A stretch of DNA of 64,000 nt from the NCBI RefSeq assembly GCF_905397275.1, contig NZ_CAJPUY010000024.1, forward strand, positions 46,511-110,510. The letters run 5' to 3'. This document shows, piece by piece, positions 33,795 through 43,487 of the stretch. Under the pieces are notes generated by a model, which did no database searches, was not told where the DNA came from, and saw only the letters and a list, made by a program, of their open reading frames with translations. A program made the position numbers and the translations under genes. The stretch comes from Cupriavidus yeoncheonensis (lineage in GTDB: Bacteria > Pseudomonadota > Gammaproteobacteria > Burkholderiales > Burkholderiaceae). How positions within the stretch are numbered: the stretch's first letter is position 1; each line of letters opens with the position of its first letter.

Positions 33795-34736
33795 TCAGCC
33801 TGCCTCGGTCCCCGGGTTCAAATAGGCCTCCAGTTCACGTGATACCGTAGAAAAGCGCTCCAGCAGGAAGTCGAGTAGCGCCCGGACACGCGGCGCCATG
33901 TACCGGCTACGGTGATACAGGGCATGCACCGGGACATCCGGAGACCGCCACTCGGGCATCAGAATATTCAGTCTTCCCGCGCGCAGATCCGCCCCTATGT
34001 CCCATATCGATTTCATTGCTATCCCGTAACCCGCTACTGCCCACTCACGTGCGAGCGCGCCGTCATTTGTCTCTCGGGAACCTGCCAGTGGCAAGGTATA
34101 ACTCTCGATCTCACCGCCACGCGTAAACCGCCAGTCATTCGTAAGCCCAACTGCGGTCCCCAGGACGATGCAATCGAAGCGCGCCAGATCCCGCGGGTGA
34201 TCGGGCGCACCGTGCGTCGCCACATACTCCGGCGACGCACAAAGCACGCGTCGATTAGACGCGAGGCGCCTTGCGACAAGGGAGCTATCCGGGGGCACGC
34301 CAAACCGGATGGCAAGGTCAATGTCGTCGAGCAACAGATTCGACAACGAATCGGACAGCACCAGGGCGAAAGTCACCTCCGGATACTGCACGTTGAATTC
34401 GTCAAGCCAGCCCTTGAGGACGTGACGGCCGAAATCGGAAGTCGCCGAAATCCGCACCTTTCCGCGCACCACGCTCCGGCCGGCCTGTAGCGCGGCATGG
34501 GCATCTTCCAGGGCCTGAAGCGCCTGCTGGCAATGCAGCAGGTAGATTCGCCCCTCCTCCGTAAGTCGCAACTGGCGCGTCGTGCGCTCAAAGAGCCGCG
34601 TCTTCAGGGCCGCCTCCAGCTTGACAAGACGTGCGCTCGCCGCCGCGGGCGAGAGTCCCAGCTTCCGTCCCGCAGCCGATAGCCCACCCAGGTTTGCCGC
34701 TTCAACAAAAAGCCGGATGTCGCCGAGGTTCTCCAC
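33795..34736 (-). CDS. LysR-family regulator, divergent from OYE gene
   Basis: A 313-aa LysR regulator of the CrgA/DmlR-like group: helix-turn-helix GLSAAGRKLGLSPAAASARLVKLE near residues 17-40, FERTTRQLRLTEEGR, and an effector domain to the C-terminus. It is divergent from the old yellow enzyme gene with 117 bases between them, so it probably controls that gene and the following SDR and epimerase. Confidence 0.9.
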   Translation of the reverse strand: MENLGDIRLFVEAANLGGLSAAGRKLGLSPAAASARLVKLEAALKTRLFERTTRQLRLTEEGRIYLLHCQQALQALEDAHAALQAGRSVVRGKVRISATSDFGRHVLKGWLDEFNVQYPEVTFALVLSDSLSNLLLDDIDLAIRFGVPPDSSLVARRLASNRRVLCASPEYVATHGAPDHPRDLARFDCIVLGTAVGLTNDWRFTRGGEIESYTLPLAGSRETNDGALAREWAVAGYGIAMKSIWDIGADLRAGRLNILMPEWRSPDVPVHALYHRSRYMAPRVRALLDFLLERFSTVSRELEAYLNPGTEAG

Positions 34737-34853
34737 GATATTTCCGTTCTTTTTGAAGATGATTCAAATGGTAGGCCAATTATCAAAACCTGGCGGACTT
34801 TGCACAATGTGCCACATCAGCAATCGGCCCATTAGGTCCGGAGACCCTCAATC

Positions 34854-36002
34854 ATGTCGACAACCGCCTCGCCACTTTTCACGCCGACCGCTCTCGCCGG
34901 CCACACGCTTGCCCACCGCATCGTCATGGCGCCCATGACGCGTGCGCGCAGCACCCAGCCCGGTGACGTCCCCAACGCGATGAACGCCCGCTACTACGCC
35001 CAGCGTGCCGGCGCCGCGCTGATCGTGACTGAGGCCACCCAGATCTCGCCCCAAGGCAAAGGCTATTCCTTCACCCCCGGCATCTACAGCCCCGAGCAGG
35101 TCGCCGGATGGCGGCTGGTGACCGATGCGGTCCACGCCGCCGGCGGCAGGATCTTCCTGCAACTCTGGCACGTGGGCCGTATGTCCCATCCGGATTTTCA
35201 CAATGGCGAACTGCCGGTGGCGCCCTCGGCAGTCCCATTCGAAGGCCAGATCTGGAAGGTCGACCCTGCCACGGGCGTCGGCACCATGGTGGCCAGTCCG
35301 ATCCCGCGTGCACTGACGCGAGACGAGATCAGCAGCGTCGTGGCGGATTTCCGCCAGGCCGCTCGCCATGCCATGGATGCGGGCTTCGACGGTGTCGAGA
35401 TCCACGGCGCCAATGGCTACCTCATCGACCAGTTCCTGCGTACGACGTCGAACGTCCGCACCGACGAATACGGCGGCTCGCGTGAGAACCGCCTGCGCTT
35501 TCTCAAGGAAGTTGTCAACGCTGTGGCGGAGGAGGTCGGAGCCGATCGCACCGCCATCCGCCTCGCACCGTTCCTGACCGCGCGTGGCATGGCCTGTCCA
35601 GACATCCTGCCGACCATTCTCGATGCTGCCGAGTTTCTGCAGGCACGCGGCGTTGCCTATCTGCATCTGGTCGAAGCAGACTGGGACGATGCTCCGCAAT
35701 TTACCGAGGCATTCCGCCAGTCCATCCGCGCCCGGTTCAAGCGGCCGATCATTGTCGCAGGGAACTACGACAAGGCGCGGGCCGATTGGGTGCTGACCAA
35801 AGGCTACGCCGACCTGGTTGCCTTCGGCCGGCCGTTTGTGGCCAATCCGGACTTGCCGCGTCGCCTTGCCGATGGCTTGTCGCTGGCTACCTTCGACGCC
35901 AGCACACTGTTCGGCGGCGGCGAGCGAGGCTATACCGACCATCCTGCTTTGCCGGGAGCGGATGTTTCCGGCCGGGCCGAGGACGCCGTCACCCTTGCGT
36001 GA
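34854..36002 (+). CDS. Old yellow enzyme family NADH:flavin oxidoreductase (NemA-like)
   Basis: A 382-aa FMN TIM-barrel enzyme. Landmarks are the N-terminal HRIVMAPMTRARS, QLWHVGRMSHPDF, the His/Asn-containing GVEIHGANGYLIDQF with TDEYGGSRENRLRF, and the phosphate site VAFGRPFVANPDL. It reduces activated C=C bonds of enones, nitroesters or N-ethylmaleimide using NAD(P)H. It is divergent from a LysR gene and followed by an SDR and an epimerase-like gene. Confidence 0.93.
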   Translation: MSTTASPLFTPTALAGHTLAHRIVMAPMTRARSTQPGDVPNAMNARYYAQRAGAALIVTEATQISPQGKGYSFTPGIYSPEQVAGWRLVTDAVHAAGGRIFLQLWHVGRMSHPDFHNGELPVAPSAVPFEGQIWKVDPATGVGTMVASPIPRALTRDEISSVVADFRQAARHAMDAGFDGVEIHGANGYLIDQFLRTTSNVRTDEYGGSRENRLRFLKEVVNAVAEEVGADRTAIRLAPFLTARGMACPDILPTILDAAEFLQARGVAYLHLVEADWDDAPQFTEAFRQSIRARFKRPIIVAGNYDKARADWVLTKGYADLVAFGRPFVANPDLPRRLADGLSLATFDASTLFGGGERGYTDHPALPGADVSGRAEDAVTLA

Positions 36003-36092
36003 GCGCTCGCCGGCCGCAACGTGACCAGTAGCGGGGCGGGTTCAATACATCCGCGCGCCAATGCAAGTTCATCTCGACACAAGGAAGAGAAA

Positions 36093-36887
36093 ATGTTCGT
36101 TTATCGTGGCTCGACCGCTCTGATTACAGGCGCATCAAAAGGACTAGGGAAGGTCTTCGCGGAGACACTTGCGGCACGAGGCATGAACCTGGTGCTGGTG
36201 GCCCGGTCTGGTAACGCTTTGCGCGGCCTGGCGGAAGAACTGACCGACAAGTACGGTGTGCAGTGCCTCCCGCTCAGCGCCGACCTGGCCAATCCCGACG
36301 CCGCCATCCGGATCGGTGAGGAACTCGAGCGCAGTGGCATCCAGGTGGACCTGCTGGTCAACAATGCGGGGCTTGGTCTGACCGGCAGCTTCCTCTCGCA
36401 GGATTTCACGAAGGTACAGTCGGAAATCCAGGTGAACGTAAATGCGCTGGTCGCGCTGACTCACCTGCTCGGCCGCGGAATGACGAAGCGAGGCAGAGGC
36501 GGCATCATCAATCTCGCGTCCAACGCAAGCTTTCAGCCACTCCCTTATATGGCCACCTACGCTGCAACCAAGGCGTTCGTGCTTTTCTTCAGCGAGGCGC
36601 TGCAGTATGAGCTCGCTGGCACGGGCGTTCATGTGACCGCAGCTTGCCCGGGGCCAACGGCAACGAGCTTCTTTGACGGCGTGTCGACCGACGTGTCGCC
36701 CAAGGACATGGACAGCTCGGAATCAGTTGTTCATAAAACACTCAAGGCCTTCGATCGAAGGAAAGCCGTCGCCTATCCGGGGCGGACAAGCGTGCGAGCG
36801 GCCACCTGGCTGTCGCGATTTTTTCCGCGAACGCTCATGGTACGCCTCGCAGCAATGGCCACTGGAAAAATGGGGCTTCAAGGCTGA
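36093..36887 (+). CDS. Short-chain dehydrogenase/reductase
   Basis: A 264-aa SDR. Cofactor motif TGASKGLGKVFA near the N-terminus, NNAG (about 89-92), Ser in NLASNASF and the catalytic YAATK. Arg/Lys after the first strand (LVARSG) suggests NADP. AAGGAAGA before ATG 36093 supports the start. It probably belongs to the LysR-OYE group; substrate unknown. Confidence 0.9.
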   Translation: MFVYRGSTALITGASKGLGKVFAETLAARGMNLVLVARSGNALRGLAEELTDKYGVQCLPLSADLANPDAAIRIGEELERSGIQVDLLVNNAGLGLTGSFLSQDFTKVQSEIQVNVNALVALTHLLGRGMTKRGRGGIINLASNASFQPLPYMATYAATKAFVLFFSEALQYELAGTGVHVTAACPGPTATSFFDGVSTDVSPKDMDSSESVVHKTLKAFDRRKAVAYPGRTSVRAATWLSRFFPRTLMVRLAAMATGKMGLQG

Positions 36888-37071
36888 ATGCACTCGGAGA
36901 TTCGCGCAGCCGCTCGATCATCTTGCGCGAGTTATCGCCGGCTTGACGGATGCATGAAGCAGGCTCAACGCATCGATACGCCGGCTCCGGACGGCGGCAT
37001 TAACTCTCAGACCAATTGGATACGGATATGAAATGTCAGGAACGTACGCCGACGCGCCAAGGAGAAACGCA

Positions 37072-38040
37072 ATGAAGATTCTCGTGACCGGAGCGACCGG
37101 CTATATCGGTGGCGCCGCCGCCAAGGCGCTCATCAAACGTGGACACGAGGTCTTCGGCCTCGCACGATCGGAAGGATCCGCCGGGCGGCTTCGCCTCGCC
37201 GGAATCACCCCTGTTGCCGGCGACTTTACCGACAGCGCGAGCCTGATCAGGGCGGCCAGCGGAGTCGACACGATCGTCAGTACGGCAAGCATCGGCTCAC
37301 TGGCGGGCAGCGCTGAAACGTTCGCGCAGGATCGGGATGCGATTCGCGCCATGCTCGGCGCTGCAAAGGGATCGGGCAAGACTCTTGTCTTCACCAGCGG
37401 CTCGGCGGTCCTTGGCATCTTCAATGGCGGCGAGGCGACGCGGGACGTCTTCGGTGAAGATGTGAGCCTGCCTTTACCGCCCTCGGTCTTCGCCCCCCCA
37501 TCGGCAAATGTGCCGCCTGAGCTGATCGAAATGTTCGGCGCCGCCATGGGCGCACGCGTCGAGACGGAGCAGGAAGTCGCGAACGCCTCTGGTGTCCGCG
37601 GCATCGTGATGCGGCCGGGCCTCGTCTACGGAAACGGCGGCAGCTACGACTTGCCCGCCCTCATCCGGATGGCCCGCGCCAAAGGCGTGGCTCCCCACCT
37701 CGGGTCGGGTGGCACGCTGCAGGGATATGTTCATGTGGATGATCTGGCCGAACTGTATTGTCTCGCCGTCGAGGGGGCGCCCGCTGGTGCGGTGTTGCAC
37801 GGCGTGACCGGTGAAGTGAGCCAGCGGGAGCTCGCCACGGCCATCAGCCGAATGATCGGAGCCGGCGATCACACGGCAAGTTTCCGACTCGAGGAGATGT
37901 ACGCCGCTGGCGGCCCGGTCGGCCTCAGTCTTTCGTTGAACAAGCGCATGTCATCGGAAAAAACACAAAGTCTGCTGGGCTGGTCGCCGCTCCGCAGGGA
38001 CATCCTGGACGATATCGAGCTCGGCTCGTACGCCGCGTGA
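37072..38040 (+). CDS. NAD-dependent epimerase/dehydratase family protein
   Basis: A 322-aa extended SDR. Motif TGATGYIGGAAA at the N-terminus and an atypical later region (VMRPGLVYGNGGSYDLP) show the epimerase or NmrA-like fold; a clear YxxxK pair is not obvious, so it may be a redox sensor or reductase rather than a sugar epimerase. AAGGAGA 8 bases before ATG 37072 is a strong ribosome site and rules out the GC-poor upstream starts. It follows the SDR by 184 bases. Confidence 0.85.
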   Translation: MKILVTGATGYIGGAAAKALIKRGHEVFGLARSEGSAGRLRLAGITPVAGDFTDSASLIRAASGVDTIVSTASIGSLAGSAETFAQDRDAIRAMLGAAKGSGKTLVFTSGSAVLGIFNGGEATRDVFGEDVSLPLPPSVFAPPSANVPPELIEMFGAAMGARVETEQEVANASGVRGIVMRPGLVYGNGGSYDLPALIRMARAKGVAPHLGSGGTLQGYVHVDDLAELYCLAVEGAPAGAVLHGVTGEVSQRELATAISRMIGAGDHTASFRLEEMYAAGGPVGLSLSLNKRMSSEKTQSLLGWSPLRRDILDDIELGSYAA

Positions 38041-38306
38041 GTTCTGATACTCATTGCAACGCATACGAAGTTGTCAGCCCCATGAAGGGAGAGCCAGTTA
38101 TCACTTGAAATGCGCCGATTGCAACGTAGGGCGGGTTTGCTGCCCATGAATCGGCTCTCCGTGGCGCTGCGCATCCTGCACCAACTGCGAGGGTCAGGGA
38201 CGGCAGTTCTCGCAGAGTGTGCTTCGAGGCGATCTGGCCGCATTTCAGGCTTCCTCGTCACTCGAATACGCCGAGGGCGCGCAATGGTGGCATTTGCCTT
38301 GCCATT

Positions 38307-38320
38307 TGCAATCGATTGCA
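38307..38320. promoter_or_regulatory. Predicted LacI operator A (TGCAATCGATTGCA)
   Basis: A perfect 14-bp palindrome 100 bases before the aldehyde dehydrogenase start. It is 87 bases centre to centre from operator B, a spacing that could allow a repression loop. The rest of the 380-base gap 38041-38420 holds no gene I can support. Confidence 0.75.
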
Positions 38321-38393
38321 TTAAATTGGCATTGACAGCGGCGGCGCAGCGTAGGAACTGCTTTGAATCGCCCTGCTTTATCCTCAATGTCGA

Positions 38394-38407
38394 TACAATC
38401 GTTTGCA
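38394..38407. promoter_or_regulatory. Predicted LacI operator B (TACAATCGTTTGCA)
   Basis: Two differences from the perfect palindrome; 13 bases before the aldehyde dehydrogenase start and just upstream of its AAGGAGAG ribosome site. Confidence 0.7.
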
Positions 38408-38420
38408 AGGAGAGCATCGC

Positions 38421-39929
38421 ATGGCTCAAGCTACACAAGACAGATCGAACCTCAATCGCTCGTATTGGGGGGCCATTCTCGGAGGCAAGGTCGCCGAGGT
38501 CAGCGATGATCAGGAATTCTTCATGGTCGAAGAGGCGGCGACGGCAAAGCCACTGGGCCGCGTTGTGGCCGCGGACGAGTCACTCGTGGGCAGGGTGGTC
38601 GCGGATTCGCGACATGCCTACGAGAATGACTGGCGCCAGCGCTCGCCTCGTGAGCGCGCCCAGTTGTTGCATCAGGTCGCGGCCAAGATTCGCGAGCACG
38701 CTGATGAACTCGCGGAACTCGAAGCACGCGAAGTCGGCAAGCCGAAGCGCGACGCACTTCGCTTCGACGTTTCATATTGTCATGCCTGTTTTGACTATTT
38801 CGCCGGCCTTGCCGATACGCTCCATGGCGAGATCCTTGATCAGGGCGCAATCGAGGCACGCGTACTCTTCGAACCGTATGGTGTGGTTGCGGCCATTCTT
38901 CCATTCAACTGGCCGCCGATTCACTTTGCAAAGAAGTCCGCGCCGGCGCTGGCTGCGGGCAATACTGTCGTCGTGAAGCCGGGTGAGCAGGCACCGTTGA
39001 CCGTCATGCGACTGGTCGAGCTGGCCAACCAGGTGCTGCCCCCGGGCGTACTCAACGTGGTTCCGGGCATCAAGGCCGGGGCCGCCCTGGCGTCACATCC
39101 CAAGGTCGAGCGCATCAGTTTTACCGGCGCAACGGCTACGGGTCGCCGCGTGCTGCAGAGCGCGGCGGAGAACATCACCTACGCGACCATGGAGCTTGGT
39201 GGCAAGAATGCACTCCTGATTCTGGAAGACGCGGACATGGAGGTTGCCCTGAATGTCGCGCTCGAAGGGATGTTCTATAACCAGGGTGAAGCGTGTACGT
39301 CGACGGCCCGCATTCTGGTCCACGAATCCCGATACGCGGAGTTCGAAGCGAAATTTGCCCGCGCCACCGAGAAGCTCGTGGTTGGCAACGGCCTGGATCC
39401 GAAGACCGACATCGGTCCGATGGTCGACGGCAAGCAGCGCGACCGCGTGATGGGCTACATCGATATTGCCCTGCGCGAAGGCGCCCGGATTGTCACACAG
39501 GGCAGTTTGCCGACGGATCCGCAGTATGAGCACGGCTACTGGGTTCCGCCCACCGTGCTTGGCGATATCGTGCCGACGATGACGGTGGCTCAGGAAGAAA
39601 TCTTTGGGCCGGTCGCATGCCTGATGCGCTTCAAGACCGAGGATGAGGCCATCGAGATTGCAAACGGCACGGCCTACGGGCTGACCGCGGCGATTGTCAC
39701 GACAGACGAGGACCGTGCCTGGAAGCTCGCCCGTCGACTGGAAGCCGGCATGATCTTCGTGAACAACTACATGCGCAGGGCTTTTCTCGGCTCGCCCTTC
39801 GGTGGCGTGAAAGGCAGCGGGTTTGGTCGTGAAAACGCGACCGAAACGCTCAAGGAGTTCGTGCGCTCCAAGAATGTCCGCTTTCCGTCCGGCAAGACGC
39901 CGATCCCGACGTGGCCGCCCAAGGACTAG
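38421..39929 (+). CDS. Aldehyde dehydrogenase, LacI regulon
   Basis: A 502-aa aldehyde dehydrogenase. Cofactor segment AAILPFNWPPIHF, catalytic Glu in TMELGGKN and Cys in NQGEACTSTAR. It resembles benzaldehyde/vanillin/salicylaldehyde-type dehydrogenases more than sugar aldehyde enzymes, but this is a loose impression. AAGGAGAG fixes ATG 38421. Two LacI-type operators precede it, and an amidohydrolase gene follows 99 bases downstream in the same direction, so the two probably form a transcription unit. Confidence 0.92.
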   Translation: MAQATQDRSNLNRSYWGAILGGKVAEVSDDQEFFMVEEAATAKPLGRVVAADESLVGRVVADSRHAYENDWRQRSPRERAQLLHQVAAKIREHADELAELEAREVGKPKRDALRFDVSYCHACFDYFAGLADTLHGEILDQGAIEARVLFEPYGVVAAILPFNWPPIHFAKKSAPALAAGNTVVVKPGEQAPLTVMRLVELANQVLPPGVLNVVPGIKAGAALASHPKVERISFTGATATGRRVLQSAAENITYATMELGGKNALLILEDADMEVALNVALEGMFYNQGEACTSTARILVHESRYAEFEAKFARATEKLVVGNGLDPKTDIGPMVDGKQRDRVMGYIDIALREGARIVTQGSLPTDPQYEHGYWVPPTVLGDIVPTMTVAQEEIFGPVACLMRFKTEDEAIEIANGTAYGLTAAIVTTDEDRAWKLARRLEAGMIFVNNYMRRAFLGSPFGGVKGSGFGRENATETLKEFVRSKNVRFPSGKTPIPTWPPKD

Positions 39930-40028
39930 GCCGGCTGCCGGAGGAAGACTGACGATAGGAATGCCGGTGTCGTTCGCGGAGACAAACTCGACACCGGTGT
40001 CTGGCCCAATACACCACGGAATTGAGCA

Positions 40029-41474
40029 ATGAAGAGGATCCTCATAAAGAACGGGTACGTTGTTACCGTCAACGGCGAACGCGACGTATTCGAGCGTGGC
40101 GCGGTTGCGATCGAAGGCCAGCGCATTACTGGCGTCTACTCCAAAGAAAACACGCCGACCGGCGAGTTTGACGAGATCATTGATGCCAGTGGTTGTCTGG
40201 TCATTCCCGGCCTGATCAATCTCCATCAGCATCCGTGGTACTCGATGTTCAAGGGCATCGCGGACGGGCTGCTGCTTGAGGACTGGATCAGCGACCTGGT
40301 CTTTCCACTCGTCCGGCATCTGTCGGGCGACGCCATGCGACTCAGTGGCTACCAATGCGCGATCGAGATGCTTGCCACCGGCACGACGACTTCATTCAAC
40401 CACTCCGTGTCGGTGAGCGACGAAGCGATCGTGAAGGCGAGCGTCGAGTCCCAGGCCGAAGTCGGTATTCGGCAGTTCTTTGGCAAGGAACTGCGCTGTC
40501 GCAACAGCCGCTTCCTCGATCATCCGCTTTCGCTGGACGAGTCACTGGCCGCTGCGGAGGAAGAAATCCGTCGCTGGGACGGCAAGCAGAATGGCCTGAT
40601 CCGCATGGGTATGGTCATCGAGGCCAACGCCCATTGGACTTCATCCGGCATGAGCACGGAGGAGCTCGTCATCCGCGGCACGGAACTGGCGCGAAAGCTG
40701 AACGTTCGCATCAGCAGCCACATCGCGGCAGGGACTTTCTCCACGGAGAAAGGGTTCCTGAAGCACTTGCGTGAAACCGGCCGCACGGACGTGCGATACC
40801 TCATGCAACTCGGTGTGCTGGATAAACAATGGATGTTGATCCATGGCATCCACTGCACTGAGCTGGATCTCGAACACATGGCGCATGTGGGGGCCGGCCT
40901 CGTGTACACGCCCACCAGCGAAGCCATGCGCGGGGGCGGCATTGCCCCCGCGGCGAATGCGCTTCGCGCTGGCGTGGCGACGGCGCTTGGCACGGATGGT
41001 GCCATGGTGGATTACACGAACGACATGCTCGAGCAGGTCAAGGCATGCGTGCTGTTTCAACATCAGCGCCATCTGAACCCGACACGCATGCCGTTCGAAC
41101 GCGCACTGGAAATGGCAACCATCAATGGTGCGAGCGTCCTGGGTGTCGCAGACGAATTGGGTTCGATCGAGGCGGGAAAGCTGGCCGATATCGCTGTCTT
41201 CGACATGCGCGGCCCTCAGGTCGGCTCCCTTCAACGCCCACTGTCCGCATTTCTGGGGGCTGGCAAGGGCACGGATGCCAAGTATGTCGTGGTCAACGGC
41301 GAAATCGTCTATCGCGACGGAGAGTTCACCAAGTTCAGGGACCGCAAGGAGGTGCTACGCAGCGTTGAACAGCTCGCGGCGGAAATCATCGCGAAGGCCG
41401 GTCTTGCATCCAGGCTGGATGTGAACTGGCTGGAAAGATGTCCTCCGCTTCCTTCCGCGCGTGCCTCGGCCTAA
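40029..41474 (+). CDS. Metal-dependent amidohydrolase (deaminase/chlorohydrolase-like)
   Basis: A 481-aa TIM-barrel amidohydrolase of the cytosine deaminase/TrzN/SAH-deaminase group. Metal ligands are visible as HQH in LINLHQHPW, His in RISSHIAAG, His in IHGIHCTELD and Asp in LGTDGAMVDY. This group removes amine, halide or alkyl-amine groups from purines, pyrimidines and triazines. It gives the regulon a step that could release ammonia or an amine from an N-bearing compound. Substrate unknown. A DoxX-type gene follows 40 bases later. Confidence 0.9.
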   Translation: MKRILIKNGYVVTVNGERDVFERGAVAIEGQRITGVYSKENTPTGEFDEIIDASGCLVIPGLINLHQHPWYSMFKGIADGLLLEDWISDLVFPLVRHLSGDAMRLSGYQCAIEMLATGTTTSFNHSVSVSDEAIVKASVESQAEVGIRQFFGKELRCRNSRFLDHPLSLDESLAAAEEEIRRWDGKQNGLIRMGMVIEANAHWTSSGMSTEELVIRGTELARKLNVRISSHIAAGTFSTEKGFLKHLRETGRTDVRYLMQLGVLDKQWMLIHGIHCTELDLEHMAHVGAGLVYTPTSEAMRGGGIAPAANALRAGVATALGTDGAMVDYTNDMLEQVKACVLFQHQRHLNPTRMPFERALEMATINGASVLGVADELGSIEAGKLADIAVFDMRGPQVGSLQRPLSAFLGAGKGTDAKYVVVNGEIVYRDGEFTKFRDRKEVLRSVEQLAAEIIAKAGLASRLDVNWLERCPPLPSARASA

Positions 41475-41514
41475 TCCACTGTCCGGATATCACCATTTCA
41501 GAGCTTTCAGCGTC

Positions 41515-41835
41515 ATGGCATACGTGAAATTCATTCTCGCCTTCGCCTTCCTTTCGGCGGCGGCCGTCAACCTGGCTGGTCCAAATGCCATCCGCGCCGA
41601 GTTCGCCAAATGGGGCTACCCGGATTGGTTCAGGGTGGCCGTTTCGGCCGTCGAACTCGGTGGAGCGATTCTGCTTTGCATTGCCGGTGCAGAGTGGGCA
41701 GGAGCGTCGGTACTGCTCGTGGTCACGCTGGGCATCCTGATGTCGTTCACCCGATCGAAGGAATGGATGCGAATGCAGTATCCCCTTGTGTTGTTCCTCC
41801 TTCTGGCGACCGTTCTGCGGCAACCCCACGCCTGA
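41515..41835 (+). CDS. DoxX-like small membrane protein
   Basis: A 106-aa protein with four predicted membrane helices (YVKFILAFAFLSAAAVNL, WFRVAVSAVELGGAILLCI, GASVLLVVTLGILMSF, YPLVLFLLLATVL). Size and the ELGGAILLCIAG motif fit the DoxX/DoxD-like family, often found beside redox or aromatic catabolic genes. It probably shares the transcript of the aldehyde dehydrogenase and amidohydrolase. Confidence 0.75.
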   Translation: MAYVKFILAFAFLSAAAVNLAGPNAIRAEFAKWGYPDWFRVAVSAVELGGAILLCIAGAEWAGASVLLVVTLGILMSFTRSKEWMRMQYPLVLFLLLATVLRQPHA

Positions 41836-41905
41836 TGACCTGAAGCGCCAAGGCGACACCATCCTCGCCACGAAACCTCGCCGGAGGTAAGCCCCGATCA
41901 TTAAA

Positions 41906-41919
41906 TGCAATCGATTGTA
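41906..41919. promoter_or_regulatory. Predicted LacI operator C (TGCAATCGATTGTA)
   Basis: One difference from the perfect palindrome, 64 bases before the MFS transporter start. Confidence 0.75.
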
Positions 41920-41983
41920 TGATCAAACTGCCCACCTCCTAAGTTGTTTTTGCCGGGACCACCCGTTTCGACAGGAATTTGAG

Positions 41984-43360
41984 ATGCTCTTCCGCCCCAT
42001 TAACGTCAGAACATTGATCAACGAACGACCGATGTCGCGGTTCCAGATCCGCACACTGGTGCTGTGCTTTCTCGTCCTGGTGACAGACGGCTACGACACC
42101 GTCGTTCTCGGATTTATTGGCCCCTCGCTCAAATCCCACTTTGGAGCAACGCCGGCGCAACTCGCCCCTTTGTTTGGCGCCGGATTCTTTGGCTTGGCGG
42201 TGGGTTCATTTTTGTTCGGTCCTTTGGCCGACCGGTTCGGAAGAAGGACCGTGCTGATGACCACTGTCGTCATGTTCGGGCTTCTGAGCCTGATATCGGC
42301 GTGGGCGCCTTCGCTTGAAATCCTGATTGCCCTTCGCTTCCTCACCGGGTTGGGACTCGGCGGTGCGATGCCCAATGCCTACACACTGGCCGTGGAGTAC
42401 TGCCCTGACCGGTTGCGATCGACGCTGGTGGCGCCGCTCGGCTGCGGCATCTCGGCGGGTGGCGTGCTGGGTGGCCTGATTGCACCGCATATGATCGGCA
42501 CGTTTGGCTGGCAATCCATGCTGGTCCTCGGCGGTGTGTTGCCGATGCTTGTCACCCTGGTCCTGTGGGGATGGCTGCCCGAATCTGTGCGTTACCTGGT
42601 TGCGAAGGGCCGCGAGGACGAGGCGCGAACGATTGTCAAACACATCGATCCGGCCGTTCCGCAAGAAGGGGCACTCGTGCTTGACGAGGATGCCGCCAAG
42701 GGATTTCCGGTTTCCCTATTGCTTCAGCCGAGCCTTCGGGGCGGAACGCTGCTCCTGTGGGTCACTGCATTCATGGCTTTGCTGGTTGTCTACTTTCTGG
42801 GTAACTGGTTGACCATGCTGGTTCAGGAAGCCGGTGTGCCGTTCAGCCAGGCGTCGCGGATGACCGCGCTATACCTGACCGGCAATGCGCTTGGTGCGAT
42901 CCTGCTGGGCTTCCTGATGGACCGCATGAACCCGCAGTACGTCGTCGCAACCGCGTTCCTGTGCGCCGCAATCAGCCTTGCTTCGCTGGGTCATCTTGCG
43001 GGCGTGCCGGCAGTTGCCATCGTCGCGCTGCTGATCACGGGCATTGGCACCGGTGGCGCCATGACTGGCACAAGCATCCTGTCGGCTGGCTTTTATCCCA
43101 CCGTTTCGCGTGCTACCGGCGTGGCGTGGACCTTGGGCATGGGTCGAGTAGGCTCGATTGTGGGTTCGATGGTGGGCGGTGCGATGCTGGCAGCCCACTG
43201 GGATCCCACGGTGATGTTCCTGGTGGTCGCCGTGCCGATTGCTGTGGCCTCAATCAGCGTGTATAGCCTCGCGATCTTTCGCCGTCGCCATGCGCAACAG
43301 CCAGTGCCGCCATCGACGCGAGAAGGCGCTTCCGGCCATGAGACGACATCCGAAGCGTGA
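41984..43360 (+). CDS. MFS transporter, aromatic acid:H+ symporter (AAHS) type
   Basis: A 458-aa permease with 12 predicted helices. The first helix carries DGYDTVVLGFIGP, the signature of the AAHS family (PcaK, BenK and relatives), followed by GPLADRFGRR and the central GRRTV-type loop. It should import an aromatic or related organic acid through the inner membrane. ATG 41984 follows GGAATTTGAG. The LacI-type operator in front of it ties uptake to the catabolic genes. Confidence 0.92.
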   Translation: MLFRPINVRTLINERPMSRFQIRTLVLCFLVLVTDGYDTVVLGFIGPSLKSHFGATPAQLAPLFGAGFFGLAVGSFLFGPLADRFGRRTVLMTTVVMFGLLSLISAWAPSLEILIALRFLTGLGLGGAMPNAYTLAVEYCPDRLRSTLVAPLGCGISAGGVLGGLIAPHMIGTFGWQSMLVLGGVLPMLVTLVLWGWLPESVRYLVAKGREDEARTIVKHIDPAVPQEGALVLDEDAAKGFPVSLLLQPSLRGGTLLLWVTAFMALLVVYFLGNWLTMLVQEAGVPFSQASRMTALYLTGNALGAILLGFLMDRMNPQYVVATAFLCAAISLASLGHLAGVPAVAIVALLITGIGTGGAMTGTSILSAGFYPTVSRATGVAWTLGMGRVGSIVGSMVGGAMLAAHWDPTVMFLVVAVPIAVASISVYSLAIFRRRHAQQPVPPSTREGASGHETTSEA

Positions 43361-43487
43361 CCAGGTCTTTGGTCGGCGGCGCCTCGCGCCGTCGGCATCT
43401 GGAACGCTCTCGCGGTGAACTGCTGCCCTCTGTGCGTGCGGTTAGCGAATGTTTGTCGGCGTACGTGCCCGCAGCCGTTCAGTGAGC